Positions 55,991 to 64,000 of a stretch of 64,000 nt of DNA are shown piece after piece (within the stretch, counting starts at the first letter, position 1; the number at the start of each line of letters is the position of its first letter). The stretch lies in the NCBI GenBank assembly GCA_030015575.1, contig CM057344.1, positions 594,216,410-594,280,409 on the forward strand. The letters are read 5' to 3'. The translations under genes and the position numbers were made by a program. The notes under the pieces are model-generated. The model was not told where the DNA came from. It saw only the letters and a program-made list of their open reading frames with translations, and searched no databases. The stretch comes from Agapanthus africanus (lineage: Eukaryota; Streptophyta; Magnoliopsida; Asparagales; Amaryllidaceae).

Positions 55991-56733
55991 CGGTTCTATC
56001 ATAACATGGGGATATAAGTAATAGGAAAACTAAACTAGTGGTTCAGAAAATACCTCATTTAGCAACTCAAGAATTTTCTTGAGTTGCCCCAAGTGGCCAA
56101 AATCCTTACTTTCTTGGTCCAATGTGTTTGCCTTGAGCTTGTGCATCTTTTTAGTGAAATGAGAGTGCGTTTTTGAAGTGTTTTTGGATGTGTTTTGAAG
56201 AGTTGAAGAGGGGAGGGAGATGAAGGAAGCAACAGCAGCAGCAAGTGAAGGAGAGGGAAAGAAATGAGTGTTGGAAACATGAGAGAATGGCCAAGTCCAA
56301 GTCAAGGCAAACCCTCCCTTTCTCTCTCTTCACCATACCTCAATATTCTATTCTATCCCTTTTTCTTTTCTTTTCTTTTCTTTTCTTCTCTAATTCCCTT
56401 CTCACACCAATAGTAAACCCAAAACAACCATGGTAGAAAATGCACAAGTGTTAAAAAAAAAGATATGGTACATGTTTGCACAAAACCCGCTTAGAATCCG
56501 ATTAGCGATTTTTAATCGCGATTAACACTAAATTAGCATATAATTAATCATAAAAACTTAAAAATTGCATAATTCGCATAAAACAACCTCTTTTTAGTAA
56601 TTTCTATAATTTTCCAAATTTTTCCCAATTTTATCGGTATTTAATTATACCGAAATATTAAAATATTTATTAAAATAATATTAAATTATAAAAATTCCCA
56701 AAAAATAATATTTTATTTTTTTGAAATGTTACA
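55991..56733. repeat. LTR-like remnant ending GAAATGTTACA
   Basis: Not related to element A or B. It has a purine-rich tract (56,205-56,260), a CT-rich tract (56,330-56,400), then an AT-rich part with GCGATTTTTAATCGC and an end GAAATGTTACA at 56,733, the look of a plant gypsy LTR 3' portion. No coding region is supported. Confidence 0.4.
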
Positions 56734-59170
56734 GTTTCATCATTGATTTCCACATACCCCCAAGTTATCTGTTCAAGTCGGGTATTAAATAATTTGGAGC
56801 TAATGCCAACACAGGATCAAGTATGTACAGGTTTGTCTGAATAGACAACAGGAAATGTCCGTAGGGACAACAGGTCAATTTTGTTGGCATTAGTAACAAG
56901 ATCAGGTAACAGGTCAAGCTATGATACTTCAGGTCAAGTCAGGTAGTATATAGGTATCATGTCATGTCAAGAAGTGTACGGTATCACGTCGTGTCAGGTA
57001 ATGGTATAACAAGTCATGTCAGGGGTGCACAAATGTCACATGGGTACTCATAATCAAACTAAAATAAGCATGGGTATACAAAACAAGCATGGGGTACTAA
57101 TGGAACAATAAAATGGAACATTGTAATGTGGTATGCAAATAGGTACAGATTAAAACATATGGATGCACGGTTATCGATTTGAGTTAGGGTTATGGTTCCA
57201 ACACTAATTAAAATACACTTAATCAAATATAGAATGTTAAAATCTCGTTATTATGCATTAAATGATCTGGAGATGCAATCGTATATAAAATAGGCTAAAT
57301 GGATGCAACTAGGTATCCGAAAGTTATAAACTATTTAAAATGGTACTATGGGCTATACAGATAATCATTATGTGATTTAACTATGGACATGAGTATCATG
57401 TATCGTAACCTAATATGCAATATGAAATGTTTCAGGTTCTAGATCTACAAGTGATATAAATGAAACATCGGAATATTAAAATGGAACATGTGACATTAGA
57501 TTTAATCTACAGGTTCACTATGCAATTAAATGAGTATAAAATAATATGAATAGCATGTAGCAAGTTTTACTTGCCTCGATGGAACCCGATACGGATACGC
57601 GCTGCAACGTCCAATGTCGGTAAAAGTTGCAATGCGCATACGGCGCACACGGGACAGGTCCAAGCAAAGTAAGAAGGTGACCACGCAGGTAGAGGACGTC
57701 CACAGGGTTGCTCGGATCGTCGGCAGCGGCACGGCTCCGGCTGGTGACCGGAAAGAACAAGAAAACAAGAAAGAAAGAAGAAGAAGAAGAAGCAGAAGAA
57801 GAAAGGGAAAGAAGAAGGTTGTGTGTTAGGTGCTCAGGGTTCAGAGGAGATGGTAATGGGGTGAAGTCGATGATAGGATGTCGAAGGTTTTCCGGCGAGG
57901 TTTCACGGTGATGCAGCCATGGGTTTCTTGAAGTCGGGTGATCGGGGTTCTTGCGCAGGGGAGAGATTCAGGTTAGGGGTAGGAGAGAGGAAAGGAGGGA
58001 AGAAAGTGGTGGCAAGTATGATGTGGTCGACGGGGAGGCGAGCTCCGGCGAGGATGCAGGTGAAGGGTGCAGGCGAGGGTTCTTGGTGTCGGGTTAGGTT
58101 GGTCGGCGAAGAAGGTGAGGGTGGTGTCGGGAGTCTGCTAGGAAGGTAAGGAGAAGAGAGAGGGAAGAAGAAGGTGAGGTGATGAGGCAGCGGTGGTGTA
58201 AGGGGGATCGGCGACGAGGTGGTGAGAAGTCGCGGTCGTGGGCTGCAGGCGTGGATAGGGTTTTCTATGGATTCTCGGGGTGAAGTCGAGGTCGGGAGAG
58301 GATAGAAAGGAGGCGGAGAGGGTGACGGTGAGGCGCGGTCGTGGAGACAAGGTGATGGTGGCAACGACGAGGGCAAATGATCGAGGGTGGAGGTGGCTAG
58401 GGTTGAGTTCGAGATGCAGGGTTGATCGATGCTGATGGGTTCGGAGTCGGGAAGGAAGAGAGAGGAGAAAGGGATGGTGGTCGTGATGGCAAGGGATCTC
58501 CGGCGGCGAGGGCGACGGCGAGGCGCGGTCGCGGGTGTGGGTTCGTGAGGAGGCGAGAGGTGGGAAAAATTATGAAAAGAAGAAGAAGAAGAAGAAGAGA
58601 AAGAAAGAGAGAGAGAAGAGTGCGAGAGGAGAGAGAATTTTGTTTCTTATGGAAAAAATAATGAAAGTATATATATAAATCAGAAGAGAGAGAGCAGGTG
58701 AGATAGAGAGATTGAGAGGGGGAGAGAGAAGGAGAAAAAGAAAGAGGAGAGAGAGGGACGTGGGGTTCTGAGGTGGAGTAAAAAATATAAGAAATTAGAG
58801 AGAGAGAGAGAAGTTCTGTGAATAGAAAGGATTTTAAAAACGTTTAAAAAAAATTTTTAGTTTTAAAATATAAAACTTATAACCGTAGAATATAATAAGG
58901 ATATAATAATCATCCGTTTAGAGATTTTGGTAAATACGAACTTACTCCAAAACACGCCCGGATCAGGTCCAAAAATTCAGATTTAAAATATGAAAAATAT
59001 ATACAACGTCCAAATTTCCAAATGAATGTCCAGATAACAAAAATGTATACCCCCAAGAACGGATGCACGTACGTGCGCGTAGCCATCCAAACACGCCCGT
59101 TTCACTGAACGGGACGAGAACACGATGCGCGGACGCTACCACGGGGTTAGGGGTATCATGCAGGCTAAGA
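56734..59170. repeat. Gypsy-type LTR remnant, second copy and continuation
   Basis: 56,734-57,191 repeats 24,832-25,279 and then continues past the point where element B interrupts the left copy. Next come TTTTACTTGCCTCGAT near 57,565, a purine-rich stretch (57,770-58,760, GA and GAAG microsatellites) and an AT-rich end with ACACGCCCG motifs. This matches the internal order of plant gypsy LTRs. The right boundary is uncertain. The long open frames on both strands at 57,900-58,660 follow from base bias. Confidence 0.5.
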
Positions 59171-59755
59171 AATGCAATTTTAATTTATTTACATGACCTA
59201 AAATGTTATATGGTAAAACATGCGGTGCTAGATGAAATGCCAATATGCAGTTTACACTAGATGCACGTGTCTATGTAACAAGCCATGGTAATCTATAAAT
59301 ATGAATCACACAGGTTCAAGCAAGCGGGTAGGGTCGAATGCAGAGAAAAAATATAAAATACCATTCGCACCCAAACACGATAAATCAAGAAAATACCACC
59401 AAAAAGGAAATATGGAAACTGTAATTGGTATAAATGAACTAGGTTGTTACATAACCGCTTAGAAACTTCAAGTCATTCTACCCCCATATCTTTCACTCTT
59501 TAGTAACCACTTAGAAACTCCATATCAACTGCAGTTGTATTCTTCGTATCTTCTCTAATTCTTCCATGGAGACAGAACTTGACACTAAGATTTGATACAC
59601 AACTTGAAACTAAAATTTGCTGAGCTTTGTTTTTGGTTACCGAAGTGTTGCTCATTCTCATATTTATAGTATGAACCAAGTATTGGATTCCTTCTATATA
59701 AATAGTAACAACCATTATCCCACATCAGTAACAGTAACAACAACCTTATCCTCGG
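59171..59755. other. AT-rich spacer, nothing recognised
   Basis: No gene, RNA gene or clear repeat is seen. A short similarity to LTR-style flank cannot be excluded. Confidence 0.5.
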
Positions 59756-59759
59756 GTCA

Positions 59760-60190
59760 ATCTTATCTAATATTTGTACGAAAGACGGGCTTTTGGAAAC
59801 CACCCTTTCTCCCATATGCTGAAGGGCGGGTTCTTAGAACTCGATTTACTGATATTCGTGACAGAGATGAAATTATTTTTTTAATTTAATATTTGATTTA
59901 TTTTAATTGTTAATTTTTTTAGGGCGGGTTCTAGAGACCTGCCCTCCCCCCAAAAAAGAGGGCGGGTTCAAGAAACACGCCCTTTTTTATACAAGGGAGA
60001 GGGCAGGTTTCTAGAACCCGCCCGCCCTCTCCTTTAAAAAGGAAGGGCGGGTTCCTAGAATCTGCTCTCTAGGGAGGGAGGGTGGGCTTGGTTGGGGTGG
60101 GTTGGTGGGGTGAGCAGCACGGGTTCAACCCGTCTTCACTTTTTAAATGCTAAGCCAGGGTTTTTAGAAACCGCCTTCTAACAGTACACG
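59760..60190. repeat. CACTA-like subterminal repeat cluster upstream of the PPR gene
   Basis: Variants of GGGCGGGTT(C/T)(C/T)TAGAA and its complement AGAACCCGCC recur about eight times in both orientations (for example 59,821, 59,931, 59,961, 60,001, 60,046). Such clusters are typical of subterminal regions of plant CACTA (En/Spm) elements. I found no terminal CACTA repeat or target duplication, so this is a relic or derivative. Confidence 0.5.
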
Positions 60191-60288
60191 GTCCAAACCG
60201 TCCTATTCTCATAATTATAATTTAAATTATAATATTTTACTAATTTCACCCTGTATCCACCCTATTTCGAGGAAAAAAACCTATTTAC

Positions 60289-60299
60289 TATATAAAAAG
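60289..60299 (+). promoter_or_regulatory. TATA box of the PPR gene
   Basis: TATATAAAAAG stands 140-150 bp before the ATG. A CT-rich leader (about 60,325-60,438) follows, common in plant housekeeping genes. The likely start is near 60,325. Confidence 0.6.
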
Positions 60300-60430
60300 A
60301 GCTAGCATCGCACGTGCGCCATCATTCTCACTAAAACCCTTCTTCTTCTTCTTCATCATCATCTGTCTCCCTCTCTCTCTCGCTCTCCGAAAATACGCCG
60401 CCGTCTTCTTTCCCTCTCTCCCCTCTCTCC

Positions 60431-60442
60431 ATGATCACATGA
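60431..60442 (+). other. Three-codon uORF overlapping the PPR start
   Basis: ATG ATC ACA TGA encodes Met-Ile-Thr and stops on the TGA that shares ATGA with the main start at 60,439. A further out-of-frame ATG follows at 60,444. Such a stop-start overlap can allow reinitiation; whether it is used is unknown. Confidence 0.55.
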
Positions 60443-62829
60443 GATGGGCGATACCTCTCTCACTCTCCTCCTCTTTCTCTCTCTTCACCACTCGATCCAA
60501 ATCCTCATCAATCTCCCTCGAGCTCTCCCTCTCCCATCAAATCCTCTCCATTCTCAACACTCCCCCTTCCTCCTCCTCATCCTCCTCCTTCTCCTTCGAG
60601 CCCTCTCTCGATCTCCTTCTCTCTCCTCGCCTGACCCCTCACGTGATCTCCTCCGTCCTCGCCAGCTCCCCATCCTTCCCCTCCTCCTTCCGCTTCTTCC
60701 TCTGGGCCTCCAACCTCAAGCGCCTCCGCTCATGGCGCTCCCACTCCCTCATCATCTCCTCTCTCCTTAGCGACCCATCATCCAATTTCCAATCCTCATG
60801 GGATTCCCTTCTCCAAGTCAAGAGCTTGCGCCGACCCATCTCCTCCTCCGCCTTCGCCGTCCTCATCCGTGCCTACGCCGACGCCGGCATGCCCCAATCA
60901 GCTCTCGAGGCCTTCTCCCGCATGCCCGAGTTCGAATGCAGACCTGATACCTTCACCTACAACACTCTCCTCAAGGTCCTTGTGAAGAAAGATGCCGTTT
61001 TTTTGGCATTGGCGATTTACAACAAGATGATGAAGTCAGATTGCCGCCCGAATCTGGCGAGTTTCAGCGTTCTGATTGATGGGCTGTGCAAGGCTGGGAT
61101 GGTCGCGGACGCACGCAACATGTTTGATGAAATGGAGCAGAGAGGTATCGTTCCAAATGCTATGATTTATACTATTATTTTTTCGTCGTTCTGTAATAAG
61201 GGTTGGATCGATGACGCGGAGAGGCTGTTTGATTCGATGAGGAGAAACGGTTGCACGCCGGATTCAGTGGCGTGTAGTGTTATGTTGAGTGGCTATTGTA
61301 AAGCGGGGAGGATGGATGCGGCGTTTGAGAAGTTGAGGGTGTTTGGGGAAGAAGAGGGTTTTGTTCTCGGGGTGAATGGTTATGGCTCTTTGATTGATGG
61401 GCTGTTTAGAGATAAGAGGTTTGATGAGGCATGCCGCGTTTATGAGGAGATGCTTGAGACGAAGAATGTGGAGCCTGATTGCGTTTTGTATACGATTATG
61501 ATTCGAGGGTATTTGGAGGCAGGGAGAGTTGAGGAGGCTTTCAGGTTCTTGAATGAGATGTCGGAAAAAGGCGTTGTGCCTGATACATACTGTTATAATA
61601 CTTTGATCAAGGGTCTTTGTGATACCGGGCGTTTGGACCAAGCTCGGTCTCTTACGTTGGAGATCTCTCAGCATGATAATTTCCCTGATTCAACCACTTA
61701 CAACATCATGGTTTGTGGGTTGTGCAAAAAAGGGCTCGTTCTTGAGGCTCAACAGATATTCGACGAAATGGGGAAGCATGGCTGTCTCCCCACCGTTATT
61801 ACATTCAATTCTCTCATTAGCGGGCTTTGCAAGGCCGAAAAGTTAGAAGAAGCTCAGTCACTCTTCGATAAGATGAAGGTAAATGTAAAGCCTTCGCTTT
61901 TCCTTAGGCTCTCTCAAGGTGTAAACAACCGCACAAGTCTTCGTAAGATGGTTGAAGAGCTGTGTGAGGCCGGGCATGTAGTTAAAGCCTATAAGCTTCT
62001 TCAAGATGTTATAGATGTAGTTGTGCCTGATGTTGTCACCTATAACGTTCTTATTAATGGATTGTTTAAGGGTGGGAAACCCGACGATGCCTTGAAGCTT
62101 TTCAAACAGCTGCAAATCATGGGACATTCTCCTGATGACGTGACTCTGGGGACACTCATAGACGGGCTTTTGAAGGCCCACAAAGAAGAGGATGCGTGGA
62201 TTGTATACCAGAGTATGTTGAAGAACGGAATAACCCCAAGTTTGTCAATATGCAACACCGTTATGAGAATTCTTTGCCGGAAAAAGAAAGTCGCACGAGC
62301 TGTAAATCTCTGGTTCACACACATCTCTCAAACCAGTAAAGCTGATACCATCAAATCGATGAAGGACCTACTTTTTGTGACAGAAATGAAGAACCAATTT
62401 GATCAAGGGTGCATAGAAGAAGTAGTCAAAGGACTAATCAAGTTCGATCGTGAGCGTGGCCTTGCTAATAATTCTTCTCCATATACTATTTGGCTTATTG
62501 GGTATTGCCAAGCTTGGAAAGTAGATGAAGCTCTTAAGATTTTTAACATCCTTAAAGAGTCTGATATTGACGCTACTCCGCCTAGCTGCGTGCTCCTTAT
62601 CCATAGACTGTGCTGTGAAGGGAAGCTAGCCTCAGCGTTAAATGTCATGCTCTATGCATTGAGGAAAGGCTTCTTGCTTATGCAACCTGTGGGCAATCGA
62701 TTGTTAAAGAGACTTTGCATGGCTAACAAGAAAAAGGAAGCGCACAAGCTCGTGTGGGAAATGAGTTTAGCTGGATATGACATGGATAGTTATCTACGAG
62801 CTACTACGAAACATTTGCTATATGATTAA
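60439..62829 (+). CDS. P-class pentatricopeptide repeat protein, likely ortholog of Arabidopsis AT1G79540
   Basis: 796 codons, no intron. The N-terminus is rich in Ser, Arg and Leu with almost no acids before residue ~28, fitting an organelle (probably mitochondrial) targeting peptide. From residue ~136 about 15 PPR motifs of 35 residues run almost without gap (TFTYNTLLKVLVKKDAVF, TYCYNTLIKGLCDTGRLD and similar), so it is P-class, with no E or DYW extension. Order and odd spots (PSLFLRLSQG between repeats; PYTIWLIGYCQAWKVDEAL near the C-terminus) match my memory of AT1G79540. P-class PPR proteins bind organelle RNA in a sequence-specific way; the RNA target is not known to me. The chosen ATG is the first in frame after the leader. 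The 5' third is GC-rich and the rest is not. Confidence 0.92.
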   Translation: MRWAIPLSLSSSFSLFTTRSKSSSISLELSLSHQILSILNTPPSSSSSSSFSFEPSLDLLLSPRLTPHVISSVLASSPSFPSSFRFFLWASNLKRLRSWRSHSLIISSLLSDPSSNFQSSWDSLLQVKSLRRPISSSAFAVLIRAYADAGMPQSALEAFSRMPEFECRPDTFTYNTLLKVLVKKDAVFLALAIYNKMMKSDCRPNLASFSVLIDGLCKAGMVADARNMFDEMEQRGIVPNAMIYTIIFSSFCNKGWIDDAERLFDSMRRNGCTPDSVACSVMLSGYCKAGRMDAAFEKLRVFGEEEGFVLGVNGYGSLIDGLFRDKRFDEACRVYEEMLETKNVEPDCVLYTIMIRGYLEAGRVEEAFRFLNEMSEKGVVPDTYCYNTLIKGLCDTGRLDQARSLTLEISQHDNFPDSTTYNIMVCGLCKKGLVLEAQQIFDEMGKHGCLPTVITFNSLISGLCKAEKLEEAQSLFDKMKVNVKPSLFLRLSQGVNNRTSLRKMVEELCEAGHVVKAYKLLQDVIDVVVPDVVTYNVLINGLFKGGKPDDALKLFKQLQIMGHSPDDVTLGTLIDGLLKAHKEEDAWIVYQSMLKNGITPSLSICNTVMRILCRKKKVARAVNLWFTHISQTSKADTIKSMKDLLFVTEMKNQFDQGCIEEVVKGLIKFDRERGLANNSSPYTIWLIGYCQAWKVDEALKIFNILKESDIDATPPSCVLLIHRLCCEGKLASALNVMLYALRKGFLLMQPVGNRLLKRLCMANKKKEAHKLVWEMSLAGYDMDSYLRATTKHLLYD

Positions 62830-63983
62830 AAGACTGCTGGCACTTGAATGTTTCTTATGCGCTGGTATTGCAAAGGTTTGTTAAATATCTTCTTCCCATG
62901 AAACCTTGCTTCACGGCCTGCCCCATTATTGATGAGAAACGGCTGAGATAATGATGATAAGCACACATTTGAAGTTTTTTCATTTTATGAAGAGCTTGTA
63001 GTTTAGATAAACTACCCATTTTGTAAGTAACAAAACAACTTAGTGTTTTGTTCGATTAGTTCTTTTGTGGGTTATTGTAACCTACACACTGTTCCTGTAC
63101 CATTTTATTAGCATAATTTCAAAAAGAAAATAGGCTTAGGCCAAAGCTCTGAATAGCAACATTTGTTTGCGGGTTCTCGGTTAAGAGTTTGTGTATTTTT
63201 AATGAAATAATTACGATCCTTCTCAAATATTACTTATGAGCATTACTTATAGTTTACCAACATTTGGAATATAATTGCAGGAATATCTGAATGGCAATTA
63301 CGAACTAAATTTTAGTTTAAAAAAAAGAATTCTGAAATTTGTCTGAGTGATCTTAGGATGGTCTTCTAAGTTGGTAATGAAAAAAAATGAAATCTGTTAT
63401 TGTATCCACCTTTTTGTTGCAAGCTTTCAGATTGTGAAAACTTTTCTAAGATCTCTTAGTTTGAGCCCAGCTGAAAGCGGCCTGCAAAATAGCAAGACAG
63501 GGAGACACAAGAGATACAGGCAGAATAAAGTTGGAGTGAGATTGCATAAACCGGTCATGAGATAGAACACCATGGAAAAGGTATTATAAATATTTCGTGA
63601 TGCTTTCCTCTATGATCTCATTGAGAATTTGATGTGCTAATTGACGCCACTTTGTTCTTGGTTGAGTCCGCATTTTACTCATTTAGCTGGTTACTATCTG
63701 TTCAGAGGAATGAGTTGTAACAAGGAGTTTGAAGTGTCGTAAGGTTTTTCATGTTTTCCGTTTGTTATCTCTGGTTATGATAGCTGTCATTCTGTTATAT
63801 GCAGTGTGGCTGCGGCATGATACTTTTTACTGTAGCTTTCGTATTGCATAGAGGAAAGATGTAAGAGGCAATATATTATATGCAACCATAATATGGCGAC
63901 TTTTTTCACTAGTATAACTGGATCCAAGTCCTGTGACGCTCTCATATGATATATGATAATTAACTGTTGTCGGCAATCATTTA
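62830..63983 (+). other. 3' UTR and downstream flank of the PPR gene
   Basis: AT-rich with no convincing gene. No canonical AATAAA lies within the first 600 bp; near-matches such as AATGAAATAA (about 63,200) may serve, and an AATAAA is at about 63,525. Short open frames here are not supported. Confidence 0.5.
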
Positions 63984-64000
63984 GGCCCTGTTTGGGAATG
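63984..64000 (+). repeat. Possible start of a small DNA transposon (TIR-like)
   Basis: GGCCCTGTTTGGGAATG at the window edge resembles terminal repeats of plant hAT- or PIF-type MITEs that begin GGCCCTGTTTGG. The rest is outside the window. Confidence 0.3.

Noticed and set aside
57903-58660. Overlapping open frames (157 codons on minus, 76-79 on plus) in purine-rich DNA
   Set aside because: Ser/Pro- or Arg/Gly-biased translations of GA-rich and GGCG-rich sequence inside an LTR remnant; no motifs or start context.
63347-63565. 72-codon frame downstream of the PPR gene
   Set aside because: AT-rich, no motif and no start context; probably chance in the 3' flank.

Overview
This window looks like nuclear DNA of a flowering plant with a large, repeat-rich genome, probably a monocot. 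The evidence is Tat-clade Ty3/gypsy elements more than 20 kb long, a Ty1/copia-style element with an initiator-Met primer site, a MULE relic, and one intronless P-class PPR gene with a GC-rich first ~600 bp that fades to lower GC, as often seen in monocots. Roughly 59 of 64 kb is transposon-derived. The only clear host gene is the PPR gene at 60,439-62,829.

Layout. (1) 1-22,906: element A, a Tat-clade LTR retrotransposon on the minus strand. Its 3' LTR is cut by the window start and its 5' LTR lies at 20,173-22,906. Between integrase and 3' LTR it carries a tandem-repeat-rich block and an antisense, intron-containing gene for a plant mobile domain (PMD) protein. (2) 22,907-25,279: LTR remnants of a second gypsy family flanking a MULE transposase relic. 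(3) 25,280 to about 55,990: element B, a diverged relative of A on the plus strand, head to head with A, with the same antisense PMD gene. Its 5' LTR was split at 26,216-36,055 by a young non-coding copia-type element with ~2.1-kb LTRs and a 5-bp target duplication (CATAA). Element B has no recognisable 3' LTR. (4) About 55,991-59,170: further gypsy-LTR remnants, including a second copy of the sequence left of element B. (5) 59,171-60,288: AT-rich spacer and a CACTA-like repeat cluster. (6) 60,289-64,000: PPR gene with TATA box, a minimal uORF touching its start, and 3' flank.

Relative ages. The copia-type LTRs differ at about 20 of ~2,127 positions. The compared part of element A's LTRs differs at about 47 of ~1,700. 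With the rate often used for grass LTRs (1.3e-8 per site per year, which may not fit this species) this gives roughly 0.3-0.4 and about 1 million years. Element B predates the copia-type insertion.

The most unusual signal is structural. The LTRs, antisense leader and 3' regions of A and B are largely built from back-to-back short inverted repeats whose stems differ from unit to unit while loop or frame stays constant, with paired changes between units. Three classes are visible: 5-7-bp stems with AAA/TTT-type loops, ~10-bp stems around GTGAG/CTCAC, and GGAC-N6-GTCC modules. I know of no named system like this.
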